Shown here: positions 1 to 8,151 of the stretch, in pieces
Layout: every line of letters starts with the position of its first letter
How positions within the stretch are numbered: the stretch's first letter is position 1
Assembly: GCA_041748075.1 (NCBI GenBank)
Contig: JBGTDX010000162.1
Span: forward strand, 1-64,000
Source of the DNA: JBGSYJ01 sp041748075
GTDB lineage: Bacteria > Acidobacteriota > Thermoanaerobaculia > Gp7-AA8
Direction of reading: 5' to 3'
Length of the DNA stretch: 64,000 nt
Notes under the pieces: model-generated
The model's input: the letters and a program-made list of their open reading frames with translations, nothing else
Told to the model about the DNA's origin: nothing
Databases searched by the model: none
Program-made: the position numbers and the translations under genes

Positions 1-30
1 GCGGTTTTGTGGTTGAGGTGGGAGTTGGGA

Positions 31-156
31 GGGTGAAGGGTGAAGGGTGATGGGTGAAGGGTGAAGGGTGAAGGGTGAAGGGTGAAGGGTGAAGGGTGAA
101 GGGTGAAGGGTGAAGGGTGAAGGGTGAAGGGTGAAGGGTGAAGGGTGAAGAGTAAA
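31..156. repeat. Heptanucleotide tandem repeat (GGGTGAA)n
   Basis: Seventeen back-to-back copies of GGGTGAA run from 31 to 149, with one variant copy (GGGTGAT, 45-51) and a decayed copy (GAGTAAA) at 150-156. The array lies 15 bases past the stop codon of the minus-strand isoaspartyl peptidase gene. Seven is not a multiple of three and the unit contains TGA, so all three forward frames meet a stop within three copies. A second, unrelated heptamer array lies at 54323-54383. Short tandem heptamers are known from cyanobacteria and several other phyla; no function is evident here. Confidence 0.95.
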
Positions 157-170
157 GGATGATCCCCTTC

Positions 171-1181
171 CTATTTGTAAATCTCCACTTTCGCTGCACC
201 CGCGGCGGTGATCGATCCCCGGTACATCCCTTCGCTGTTGAACACCATGGCGAAGTTGCCTTTGCGGTCCAGGACGATGACTCCGCCCTCGCCGCCCAAT
301 GCAGTGAGCTTGCCGTGAATCACTTCTGCGGACGCTTTCTCGACGGTCATTCCCTTGTACTCGACCAGGGCGGCTATATCGCGGGCAACGGCAAGGCGGA
401 TGAAGTATTCGCCGTCGCCCGTGGCGGAGACGGCGCAGCTGTCATTGTCGGCCCACGTGCCGGCTCCGATGATTGGTGAATCGCCGACGCGCCCGAAGCG
501 CTTGTTGGTCATCCCTCCGGTGGACGTTGCAGCGGCGAGGTTACCCTGGCTGTCGAGCGCGACGGCACCCACCGTTCCGAATCTCGTTTCGTCTTCGGAC
601 TTGGCGATCTCCCATGCTGCGCTCGTTTCTTTCTCACGGACGAGAATGTCCTGAAGCGCTTTCCAGCGCCTTTCGGTCCAGAAGTACGACGGATCCACGA
701 TCTCGAGACCCGCTGAAGTTGCGAAGAGCTCAGCTCCTCTTCCGGTCATCATGACGTGAGGGGACTTCTCCATGACGGCGCGCGCGGCGGAGATGGGATT
801 TCTGATGATGGTCACACCGCCGACGGCGCCGGCCGACTTCGTCGCGCCGTTCATGATCGATGCATCGAGCTCGTTGCGGCCGTCGTGAGTGAAGACCGCG
901 CCCTTGCCGGCGTTGAACAGGGGAGAGTCCTCCATCACGCGGAGGGTTGCTTCCACCGCATCGAGGCTCGATCCGTTTTTCTCGAGGACGGCGAATCCGG
1001 TATTGAGCGCGAGAGTGAGCGCCTCGCGATAGGCCGCTTCCGCCTCGGCGGTCATATTCTTCTTCAGGATGGTCCCGGCCCCTCCGTGGATGACCAGGGT
1101 GATTTTTCCGTTCTGGGCGAGGGCAGGTTGCATCGGGATCAGAAGGGCGAGCATCACGACAGCAAGTCCGATGATTCGCAA
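171..1181 (-). CDS. Isoaspartyl peptidase / L-asparaginase (Ntn hydrolase), secreted
   Basis: 336 residues. This family is made as a precursor that cleaves itself before a threonine, which becomes the N-terminal nucleophile; the enzyme hydrolyses beta-aspartyl (isoaspartyl) dipeptides and asparagine. The N-terminal half carries the family motifs HGGAGT (about residues 32-37) and NAGKGAVF (about 90-97). The autoprocessing site is FGTVGAVALD, making Thr203 the likely nucleophile, followed by the conserved ATSTGG and GAGTWAD segments. Residues 1-23 form a typical signal peptide ending in ALAQ, so the protein is probably periplasmic. It lies 30 bases downstream of the acid phosphatase gene on the same strand and may share its transcript. 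Family assignment is secure; the physiological substrate is not shown by the sequence. Confidence 0.93.
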   Translation of the reverse strand: MRIIGLAVVMLALLIPMQPALAQNGKITLVIHGGAGTILKKNMTAEAEAAYREALTLALNTGFAVLEKNGSSLDAVEATLRVMEDSPLFNAGKGAVFTHDGRNELDASIMNGATKSAGAVGGVTIIRNPISAARAVMEKSPHVMMTGRGAELFATSAGLEIVDPSYFWTERRWKALQDILVREKETSAAWEIAKSEDETRFGTVGAVALDSQGNLAAATSTGGMTNKRFGRVGDSPIIGAGTWADNDSCAVSATGDGEYFIRLAVARDIAALVEYKGMTVEKASAEVIHGKLTALGGEGGVIVLDRKGNFAMVFNSEGMYRGSITAAGAAKVEIYK

Positions 1182-1211
1182 TTTAGAGCTCTCCTCATTG
1201 CAGTGTTGTGC

Positions 1212-2117
1212 TCAGTCTACCCCACCGCCCGCCGTGTCGAGCCGCCCGCGCTTGATTCGCAGCTGTTCGGCGTCGGGGCGATCGTAACGATGGTCGAGGG
1301 CTGCCGCCTCCCAATGGCCATAGGCGGGATTGGGGAGCATGATCCAGCGTGTGCCCCACCACGCGCGGTAGCGTTCCGTAGAGGCGAACCGCTCCTCGAT
1401 CGATGCGCTCTCATCGGCGATGAAATCTCCGATGTTGTCGCCGATCTGAAGAAGGATCCGGTAACTGGAGGCGATGTATGAGCGCCGGGGAGTTTTGTCG
1501 CTGGCGCTCCACTCGGGACGCTCTCCGAGCACGAGGATGACGTCAGTCTGTGGAGACATCGGAAAGCCGAGTTTCTGGAGATTGCGCCGAGTCGGCTCCT
1601 TCTCGATGGCCTTTCGGTTCGTCACGTAGAAGACAGTGACTCCTTTCCGCTGGGCTGCGAGCGCGAACTCGAGTGCCCCGGGCGTCGCCGTCGCTTGCTC
1701 TTCCTCGACCCACCTGGTCCACGTTGCGCTTGAAAAGGATTGACCGCTCCGGACGAGCCTCGCCTGATAGGCGGAATTGTCGAGAACCGTTTCGTCGATG
1801 TCGACGATGACGGCAGGGGGCAGGCTGCCGAAGTTACCTGTCTGTTCCGTTGCTGCAGACCATGAGCGATCGGCGAGCGCATGATCCATCATCTGTGCGG
1901 CGAGATTGAACGCCTGCAGCGCGAGGGCACGGTACTCCGCGGCAGTCTGTACCCAGAGGACAGCATGCAGTTGCTCGTGAGTGTCCCGAGCGGCCGTCGC
2001 GGGAGCGGAAGGAACTCCAGAGGTGTCGACGGTGGCCGTCACGCAACCTTGTGTGAAGAGTGCAACGACAAGCAGAGCGCTGAGGAGTCCGCCGCTGCGG
2101 TGTTCCGAAAGACTCAT
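1212..2117 (-). CDS. HAD-superfamily acid phosphatase, lipoprotein e(P4)-like (class C)
   Basis: 301 residues. The core motif DIDETVLDN (nucleophile Asp106, acid/base Asp108) and the later FYVTNRK and IGDNIGDF segments match class C acid phosphatases / 5'-nucleotidases of the lipoprotein e(P4) group, which dephosphorylate nucleotides and other phosphomonoesters at the cell surface. Residues 8-25 are a hydrophobic leader ending in TQGC; Cys25 could be lipidated, although TQGC is a poor lipobox. The start is well supported: AGGAGG stands 6 bases before the ATG. It is first in a likely two-gene transcript with the isoaspartyl peptidase. Confidence is high for the family and moderate for lipidation. 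Confidence 0.9.
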   Translation of the reverse strand: MSLSEHRSGGLLSALLVVALFTQGCVTATVDTSGVPSAPATAARDTHEQLHAVLWVQTAAEYRALALQAFNLAAQMMDHALADRSWSAATEQTGNFGSLPPAVIVDIDETVLDNSAYQARLVRSGQSFSSATWTRWVEEEQATATPGALEFALAAQRKGVTVFYVTNRKAIEKEPTRRNLQKLGFPMSPQTDVILVLGERPEWSASDKTPRRSYIASSYRILLQIGDNIGDFIADESASIEERFASTERYRAWWGTRWIMLPNPAYGHWEAAALDHRYDRPDAEQLRIKRGRLDTAGGGVD

Positions 2118-2213
2118 GATTGACCTCCTGAGGACCGAACGTGCGATGACCCGCCACGTTTCTACATTCGTTCAACAGATTGGGCTAAACCACCGAGGAA
2201 AACGGCAGAAGCC

Positions 2214-2963
2214 CTATATGCGCGGATCAGGCCAGAGTCCGACCCAACGATCCCTGTAGTTGATGATCACCAGGAAGCGGGAGAGCAACCGGTTGCCGAT
2301 TCGTGGTGTCGATGTGTCGGACCACGCGACATCGATCTGCTCGAACGAGCGACCCGCGAGCCTGATGTCTGCACGCGCTCTGGAACTGGGGCGGGAGCCA
2401 CGAGGAAGCACGAGAGTGTCGGGAAGAGACGTGTCAACGATGGCTCGCCATGTCTGTCCGTCGACTGTTACCGGGACCGTGGGTGGCCCGGCGAACGGGA
2501 AGACCTCCATGTCGTTCGGCCTGGGATGCCTGTCGCTGGAAACCGTCAGCATACCGGCCATGTAGTCGATCGAAATTGTGGATTGGCCCCACAAATCTGC
2601 GGCCAGCAGCGCGTCCGCCGCAGCCCCGAGCTCAGTACGCAGGGGGTTGATGCCGGCGGTAAACCTCTCCCCGATTGCGAGCTCGACCGTGCCGCCGGCG
2701 AGATTCGCATCGGCGTAGGCGGTGTCGACCGTGGTTACCTGATGGCCGGTGGCCAGGACGAACTTTCCGTCGCGCCCGCCGAGCCGCGCGGAAGTCATGA
2801 CCAGCTGATTGTCCTCGATGGAAAGGGCGAAACTGAATCTATTTTCGAACCGCGGCTGGGCGCGATATTCCCGGACCAGAGTACAGCCGGATGCCGGAAT
2901 GGCCACAAGTGAGAACAACAGGATGATCCTCGCGGTTGTCGAGAGGCGGGGATTGAGTAACAT
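2214..2963 (-). CDS. Retropepsin-like aspartic-protease-fold lipoprotein, probably inactive
   Basis: 249 residues from the ATG at 2963. A longer open frame upstream runs antisense through the dehydrogenase gene and was discarded because a clear lipoprotein signal begins at this ATG: hydrophobic residues 12-24 followed by ASGC, with lipidated Cys27. The rest resembles a two-lobed aspartic-protease fold. Lobe 1 has VLATGHQ and ends with ISIDYMAGMLTV; lobe 2 has AIVDTSLPDTLVLP and ends with IGNRLLSRFLVIINY. Active pepsin-like enzymes carry D-T-G/S in both lobes. Here the first is ATG in protein letters (Asp to Ala) and only the second keeps DTS, so catalysis is doubtful. The stretch 2964-3021 separates it from the divergent dehydrogenase gene. 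Confidence 0.72.
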   Translation of the reverse strand: MLLNPRLSTTARIILLFSLVAIPASGCTLVREYRAQPRFENRFSFALSIEDNQLVMTSARLGGRDGKFVLATGHQVTTVDTAYADANLAGGTVELAIGERFTAGINPLRTELGAAADALLAADLWGQSTISIDYMAGMLTVSSDRHPRPNDMEVFPFAGPPTVPVTVDGQTWRAIVDTSLPDTLVLPRGSRPSSRARADIRLAGRSFEQIDVAWSDTSTPRIGNRLLSRFLVIINYRDRWVGLWPDPRI

Positions 2964-3021
2964 AGGTGCCCCGTAGGAACGAGTTAGCGGTCGAGGAAAA
3001 TCCAACTGGAGGAAGCAGGCA

Positions 3022-4623
3022 ATGCTGAGCGAATTCAAGAATGAGCCGTTTACCGATTTCGGCAAAGCAGATAGTCGGACGGCCATGCAGCAGGCGATCG
3101 AGCGGGCTCGCGCAGAAATCGGGCGCGAGTATCCGATCGTCATCGATGGAAAGAGAATCGAGACCGGCAAGACATTCGAGTCGAGAAATCCTTCAAATAA
3201 AGACGAAGTGCTTGCCCGCTTCCACAAGGCTGGCAAGTCGAACGTGGAGGATGCAATCCAGGCGGCAGTCCGTGCCTTCGAGAGCTGGAAGCGAGCTTCG
3301 GTTGAGAAACGTGCGGGTCTGCTACTCCGTACTGCCGAACTGCTCCGCGAGAGAAAACACGACTTCTCGGCCGTCATGGTGCTGGAAGTCGGAAAGACCT
3401 GGGCGGAAGCCGACGGGGACACCGCCGAAGCGATCGACTTCCTCGAGTTCTACGCGCGCGAGGCCTATCGCTACAGCGACGACCAGCCGATAGTCCGCAT
3501 CCCGAACGAGGACAACGAGCTGGTTTACATCCCCCTCGGAGTCGGAGCCATCATTCCCCCGTGGAACTTTCCACTGGCGATCATGGCGGGCATGACCGTA
3601 GCTGCCGTCGCCACCGGAAACACGGTCGTCCTGAAGCCCTCGTCCGACGCGCCCTGGATCGCCTGGAAGTTCTTCGAGCTCCTGGAAGAGGCCGGGATGC
3701 CCACCGGGGTGGTCAACTTCATGACGGGATCGGGTGGTGAAGTGGGCGACACGCTCGCCACTCACCCCCAGGTCCGCTTCATTGCGTTCACCGGATCGAG
3801 AGAGGTCGGACTGCACATCAACGAGGAAGCTGCGAAGCCGCGGAAGGGACAGCTCTGGATCAAGCGTGTGGTCGCGGAGATGGGCGGCAAGGACGCGATC
3901 ATTGTCGACCGGGATACAGATCTGGATGAAGCGGCGACGGCTGTCGTCTCGTCAGCGTTCGGCTTTCAGGGCCAGAAATGCTCCGCATGCTCGCGCGCGA
4001 TCGTCGATACGGCGGTCTACGACCGTTTTCTCGATCTCGTCGTCGACAAAACGCAAAAGCTGACCGTTGCAAACCCTGAGAACGCAGATTCGCAGTTTGG
4101 CCCTGTGGTGAACCAAGCGGCTTTCAAGACGATTCAGGAGTACATCGAAAAGGGCACGAAGGAAGGTGGACGTCTGCTGACAGGAGGTAAGGGCGACGGT
4201 TCGACGGGTTACTTCATCGAGCCGACGGTGATCGCGGATGTCGAGCCCCGCGCAACGATCGCTCAGGAGGAGATCTTCGGCCCGGTGCTCGCGGTGATTC
4301 GATCAAAAGGCTTCGACGAATCGATCGCGATTGCGAACGATACCGAGTACGGCCTCACGGGCGCGGTGTTCAGCAATGATCCGGAAAAGCTCACGCAGGC
4401 GGAAGAGGAATTTTTCGTGGGGAATCTCTATCTCAATCGCAAGTGCACAGGCGCCCTCGTGGGCGTCCATCCGTTCGGTGGCTTCAACATGTCGGGCACG
4501 GATTCGAAAGCGGGAGGACGCGATTATCTGCTGCTCTTTCTCCAGGCGAAACTGATCTCGAGAAAGAGAAAGCCTCAGGTCGAAAAACTCGACGAAGCGA
4601 TGAAACAGGAAGTCGTCGTCTGA
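3022..4623 (+). CDS. pruA: L-glutamate gamma-semialdehyde (delta-1-pyrroline-5-carboxylate) dehydrogenase
   Basis: 533 residues. It oxidises glutamate semialdehyde to glutamate with NAD+, the second step of proline breakdown. The aldehyde dehydrogenase signatures are in place: PPWNFPLAI, the general base in VVAEMGGKDA (Glu286) and the catalytic cysteine in GQKCSACSR (Cys320), 34 residues apart as usual. The N-terminal start (NEPFTDF) and the GQKCSACSR form match the stand-alone RocA/PruA group rather than a PutA fusion, and no proline dehydrogenase gene is adjacent. GGAGGAAG lies a few bases before the ATG and supports the start. A strong intrinsic terminator follows at 4662-4690, so it is probably monocistronic. 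Confidence 0.93.
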   Translation: MLSEFKNEPFTDFGKADSRTAMQQAIERARAEIGREYPIVIDGKRIETGKTFESRNPSNKDEVLARFHKAGKSNVEDAIQAAVRAFESWKRASVEKRAGLLLRTAELLRERKHDFSAVMVLEVGKTWAEADGDTAEAIDFLEFYAREAYRYSDDQPIVRIPNEDNELVYIPLGVGAIIPPWNFPLAIMAGMTVAAVATGNTVVLKPSSDAPWIAWKFFELLEEAGMPTGVVNFMTGSGGEVGDTLATHPQVRFIAFTGSREVGLHINEEAAKPRKGQLWIKRVVAEMGGKDAIIVDRDTDLDEAATAVVSSAFGFQGQKCSACSRAIVDTAVYDRFLDLVVDKTQKLTVANPENADSQFGPVVNQAAFKTIQEYIEKGTKEGGRLLTGGKGDGSTGYFIEPTVIADVEPRATIAQEEIFGPVLAVIRSKGFDESIAIANDTEYGLTGAVFSNDPEKLTQAEEEFFVGNLYLNRKCTGALVGVHPFGGFNMSGTDSKAGGRDYLLLFLQAKLISRKRKPQVEKLDEAMKQEVVV

Positions 4624-4661
4624 CCCGTGCCCCTCCCGGTTTTCAGACGGGATACATAAGA

Positions 4662-4690
4662 ACGCCGGCGGTTATCCGCCGGCGTTTTCA
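4662..4690 (+). terminator. Intrinsic terminator after the P5C dehydrogenase gene
   Basis: A perfect 10-bp stem (ACGCCGGCGG / CCGCCGGCGT) with a TTAT loop is followed by TTTT. It lies 38 bases past the dehydrogenase stop and just before the convergent tonB-like gene ends. The opposite strand has a weaker T run, so it may also help terminate tonB-like transcription. Confidence 0.88.
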
Positions 4691-4708
4691 TTTTGCGAAG
4701 TGATCTGA

Positions 4709-5629
4709 TCAGTCGAGCTGGAAATTGACTGTCAGGTTGAAGATGACATCGACCGGTCGGCCGCCCATCGTTCCGGGCTTGAAGCGCCACTGCTTCACGG
4801 CACTCATCGCGGAATCGGTCAGTCCCATCGGAAGACCCTTGATGGACTTGACCTGAGTCACACGTCCGTTGCGGTCGATGATCGCCTCGATGATGACGAC
4901 GCCGTCGACTCTGGCTTTCCGCGCGATCTCGGTGTACTGAGGGTCGACCCTGGAGACGATTGTCGGAGCCTTTACGTTGCCGCCGACGCGAACAGGACCG
5001 GTAGGAAGCTCGTTGCCGCCTGTGCCTTGACCACTGTCGCCGGTACCCGTACCGCCGAGGGTTCCGCCGAGCTTGCCGCCCAGCTCTCCGCCGACGACGC
5101 CACCGATCTGACCTCCAATGATGCCTCCTATCTCACCTCCGACCGTTCCTTTCTCGACGCCGCCGGCCACGCCGCCGACCACGCCACCTTCAACTCCACC
5201 TTCCGCGGCGGTGACGCCGCCGGGGGCGCCTGACGGTGCAGACGACCCGCTGTCAGCGCGCCTGGTTGTGGTTACCGGCTGGACGACCGTCGGCACCTCG
5301 CGAGGCGTCTCTCGAGGAGCTACGAATGTCTCCTGAGGTGTCTGGACGGGCTGCACTTCTACCTTCGGCGTGCTCTGGGGTATCTCGGGAGCACTCGATG
5401 CCAGCGGCGGCGGTGGGGGGGGCGGGGGAGGAGGTGGCGGAGCGGCGCCCTGAGAGATGAATACCGGGATCAGGGACTCGTCCGCAACGACCTCCTGGGT
5501 TGCCTGAGTCGAAAGGAACAGCACTGCACCCAGAAAGCCTGCATGGAGGACCACGGAGGACGCGGTGCCTTTCCAGCCGCCTTTCTGACGGGTTTTTTGA
5601 GATTCGATGAGTGTCTTCCCGAGATCCAT
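4709..5629 (-). CDS. TonB-family energy transducer
   Basis: 306 residues from the ATG at 5629, chosen over an upstream in-frame ATG because AGGAG stands correctly before it. Layout: a short cytoplasmic N-terminus, one membrane anchor (about residues 23-42), a proline run of ten or more residues (about 66-77) followed by PxxVxPV spacer sequence, a long glycine-rich stretch (about 145-210) made of GGxx units such as VVGGVAGG and IIGGQIGG, and a TonB C-terminal domain (about 225-306) with VDPQYTEIARKARVDG and VKQWRFKPGTMGGRPV. TonB proteins span the periplasm and pass ExbBD energy to outer-membrane transporters. No exbB/exbD or receptor gene is nearby, so the partner is unknown. Confidence 0.88.
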   Translation of the reverse strand: MDLGKTLIESQKTRQKGGWKGTASSVVLHAGFLGAVLFLSTQATQEVVADESLIPVFISQGAAPPPPPPPPPPPPLASSAPEIPQSTPKVEVQPVQTPQETFVAPRETPREVPTVVQPVTTTRRADSGSSAPSGAPGGVTAAEGGVEGGVVGGVAGGVEKGTVGGEIGGIIGGQIGGVVGGELGGKLGGTLGGTGTGDSGQGTGGNELPTGPVRVGGNVKAPTIVSRVDPQYTEIARKARVDGVVIIEAIIDRNGRVTQVKSIKGLPMGLTDSAMSAVKQWRFKPGTMGGRPVDVIFNLTVNFQLD

Positions 5630-5675
5630 GTCGTTCTCCTGGTTCAGTGTTTGAGGTTCATTTCTATCCCTATAG

Positions 5676-5704
5676 ATAGCAAGGATGCTACCAACTATCT
5701 TCAA
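5676..5704 (-). promoter_or_regulatory. Predicted sigma70-type promoter for the tonB-like gene
   Basis: On the minus strand, TTGAAG (5699-5704) and TGCTAT (5676-5681) are separated by 17 bases and lie about 47 bases before the chosen start. This is a consensus-like match seen by eye only. Confidence 0.45.
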
Positions 5705-5786
5705 CATTAAGTGACTTGTTTTTAATTATTTACGAGCCGAGAAATCGCCTTGTGCGAGCTTGCTGAAGAACTGCACGATTTCGGTT

Positions 5787-5795
5787 TGCTACACT
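5787..5795 (+). promoter_or_regulatory. Extended -10 element before the DegT aminotransferase gene
   Basis: TGcTACACT has the TGn extension plus a -10-like hexamer, 25 bases before the ATG at 5821. There is no good -35, which extended -10 promoters can do without. It is the likely promoter for the start of the polysaccharide locus. Confidence 0.4.
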
Positions 5796-5820
5796 TGGCG
5801 CCCCTGAGACGATTGCCGCG

Positions 5821-6948
5821 ATGACCATCCCACTTCTCGACTTGAAACGGCAGTACCAGACGATCCGGGAAGACGTTCTTCGCGTGACGGAAGAGGTCTA
5901 TGAGGCACAGGCCTTCATCCTGGGAAAACGGGTCGAAGATTTCGAGCGGGATTTCGCAGCCTATTGCCACGCGAGTCATGCAATCGGCGTTTCGTCGGGC
6001 ACCGACGCGCTGCTGGTCGCGCTGATGGTTCTCGACATCCAGCCGGGAGACGAGGTCATCGTACCGGCGTACTCTTTTTTCGCAACCGCTGGGGTCGTCG
6101 AGCGAATCGGAGCAATTCCAGTCTTCGCAGACATCGAGCCCGAGAGTTTCAACATCGATCCCCGGGAGATCGAAAAGCACCTCACATCGAGGACGAAGGC
6201 GATCATTCCCGTACATCTTTACGGGCAGCTCGCGGACATGGATGCGATCGTTGGGATCGCGTCCTCGAACGGAGCGGCCGTCGTCGAGGATTCCGCGCAG
6301 GCTGTGGGGGCGGAGATGGACGGCCGCCGAACCGGTGCGCTAGGCATCATGGCCTGCTTCTCTTTTTTTCCCTCGAAGAATCTCGGCGCATTTGGTGATG
6401 CAGGGGCGGTGACGACCAACGATGACGAGCTCGCGGCGAGGCTCGTCGACTACCGCGTCCATGGAATGCGTCCGAAGTACTTTCATCACTCGGTGGGAGG
6501 AAATTTCCGCATCGACGCATTGCAGGCTGCGATTCTGCACATCAAGCTGGCGCATCTGGATCAATGGACTGACGGACGGCGGCGCAACGCGGCGATTTAC
6601 CGTAGCGCGTTTCAGGCCGCCGGAACCGGCGAGAGAGTCGTTCTGCCCGTCGAACTGCCGTCACGGCGGCATGTGTACAACCAGTTCGTGATTCGCTTTC
6701 CGGAGGGCAGGGACGTCCGCGATTCGGTCATGGGCAGGTTGAAGGATGCCGGAATCGGGTGTGAGATCTACTACCCTTTACCGCTGCCTAATCAGAAGTG
6801 TTTTCGTGATCTTCCAGGGGCGAAGGAAAGCTATCCGCATTCGGAGGCGGCGGCCGATCAGAGTCTCGCCATCCCGATTTATCCGGAGCTCACCGAACCG
6901 CAGATCGGCGAGGTTGTCGATACCATCGCATCCGCACTGGATCGCTGA
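5821..6948 (+). CDS. DegT/DnrJ/EryC1/StrS family PLP aminotransferase (sugar aminotransferase)
   Basis: 375 residues, full length for the family. These enzymes transfer an amino group from glutamate to a keto-sugar nucleotide. Visible motifs: SSGTDALLVAL (cofactor phosphate site), PAYSFFATAGV, VEDSAQAVGA, and SFFPSKNLGAFGDAGA with Lys186 as the likely PLP lysine. The C-terminal part has HVYNQFVIRFP and the IYYPLPLPNQKCF segment typical of the WlbE/WecE-like subgroup that aminates UDP- or dTDP-linked sugars. It heads the plus-strand gene run 5.8-15.2 kb and probably provides an amino sugar for the glycan, with the epimerase downstream. The exact substrate cannot be read from the sequence. Confidence 0.92.
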   Translation: MTIPLLDLKRQYQTIREDVLRVTEEVYEAQAFILGKRVEDFERDFAAYCHASHAIGVSSGTDALLVALMVLDIQPGDEVIVPAYSFFATAGVVERIGAIPVFADIEPESFNIDPREIEKHLTSRTKAIIPVHLYGQLADMDAIVGIASSNGAAVVEDSAQAVGAEMDGRRTGALGIMACFSFFPSKNLGAFGDAGAVTTNDDELAARLVDYRVHGMRPKYFHHSVGGNFRIDALQAAILHIKLAHLDQWTDGRRRNAAIYRSAFQAAGTGERVVLPVELPSRRHVYNQFVIRFPEGRDVRDSVMGRLKDAGIGCEIYYPLPLPNQKCFRDLPGAKESYPHSEAAADQSLAIPIYPELTEPQIGEVVDTIASALDR

Positions 6949-7035
6949 GGCCGGACGTACTCGCAGCAGACCTTTGCTCGCGGTTACGAATGCTTCTCGA
7001 CCGTGTTGCTTAATCCTCATGATCGGAGACGAACC

Positions 7036-7968
7036 TTGCGCAAACTGAACATCGTCGTGACGGGTGGAGCCGGATTCATCGGGTCTCACATCGTCGATGC
7101 CTACCTCGCCCTGGGCCACCGCGTATGGGTGCTGGACGATCTTTCGTCCGGCAGCCGTGAGAACCTCAACGGCGAGGCAGAGCTGATCGAGGGAGACATT
7201 CGTGACGGGAACATTCTCGACCGGCTTGGCTCCACGCGTCTGGACGTACTCAACCATCACGCTGCGCAGGCCGACGTCAGAAGATCCGTTTCCGATCCTG
7301 CTTTTGATGCAGACGTGAATATCGTCGGGTCTCTGCGCCTGATTCAGCGGGTGATGGAGGCCGGCGCGCATCGTGTCATTTTTTCTTCCAGTGGCGGCGC
7401 CATCTACGGCGAGCCTGTCACTTTTCCTCAGACGGAAAACCATCCGCTGCTGCCGGTGTCTCCCTATGGCTGCGCAAAACTCGCTGTCGAGCACTACCTC
7501 GACTATTACCGGCTGGTACACGGTCTGCGCTCGGTCTCTCTCCGCTACGCAAACGTATACGGTCCTCGGCAGAACAGCCGGGGGGAGGCTGGCGTAGTCG
7601 CGATCTTTTCCGAACGAGTGCTGAAAGGCGATCCTCTCATCGTCAACGGCAGCGGGGAACAAACCCGGGATTTCGTACACGTTTCGGATGTCGTGCGCGC
7701 GAATGTGGCGGCACTCGAGCTGGACCTGGATGGAAGCTTCAACGTCGGCACGGGGATCGAGACGACGTTGAATGAGGTCGTCGAGGTTTTCAGAAACGCG
7801 AGCGGCCGTGAGATCCGCGTAGAGCATGCCGAGGCGAGGAAAGGGGAACAGCTTCGCAGTGTGCTCGATGGCACGGCGCTGCGCGAGCTGGCCCGCCTTC
7901 CTGAGCCGCTGCCCTTCACCAGTGGGCTCTCGGAAACCTTCCGCTGGTTCGAGGAACGCGTCTCCTGA
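7036..7968 (+). CDS. NAD-dependent epimerase/dehydratase (UDP-glucose 4-epimerase-like)
   Basis: 310 residues from a TTG at 7036, preceded at good distance by GGAGA. A GTG at 7003 would add 11 residues but has no visible ribosome-binding site. It is a short-chain dehydrogenase of the extended type: nucleotide-binding VVTGGAGFIGSHI at the N-terminus, HHAAQADVRRS, catalytic SSGGAIYGE and YGCAKLAVE (the YxxxK pair), then RYANVYGPRQ. The arrangement is that of GalE-like 4-epimerases acting on UDP-hexoses or UDP-HexNAc. It follows the DegT gene by about 90 bases and probably works in the same nucleotide-sugar pathway. Substrate is inference. Confidence 0.9.
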   Translation: MRKLNIVVTGGAGFIGSHIVDAYLALGHRVWVLDDLSSGSRENLNGEAELIEGDIRDGNILDRLGSTRLDVLNHHAAQADVRRSVSDPAFDADVNIVGSLRLIQRVMEAGAHRVIFSSSGGAIYGEPVTFPQTENHPLLPVSPYGCAKLAVEHYLDYYRLVHGLRSVSLRYANVYGPRQNSRGEAGVVAIFSERVLKGDPLIVNGSGEQTRDFVHVSDVVRANVAALELDLDGSFNVGTGIETTLNEVVEVFRNASGREIRVEHAEARKGEQLRSVLDGTALRELARLPEPLPFTSGLSETFRWFEERVS

Positions 7969-8151
7969 AGCGCGCCTGATGATTCCCCTTTCACCCCGCC
8001 TCATTTGGCGGGCATTCTCGAGGTCTCCGTCACGCTCGTCACCTCGCTTTTCTCACTGGCCCTGTGTACTGTACTTCTCCCTCCGTGATACATTCCGGAG
8101 CCGGACTCGGACCATGCACACATCTCCACTGTCCGCGGAGCGGCTTCGACT

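Noticed and set aside
2964..3422. N-terminal extension of the aspartic-protease-like protein
   Set aside because: It runs antisense through the dehydrogenase gene and has shadow-type composition; a clear lipoprotein signal starts at 2963.
7995..8012. Hairpin CCCGCC-TCATTT-GGCGGG after the 7036 epimerase
   Set aside because: Only six pairs and no T run on either strand; not a convincing terminator.
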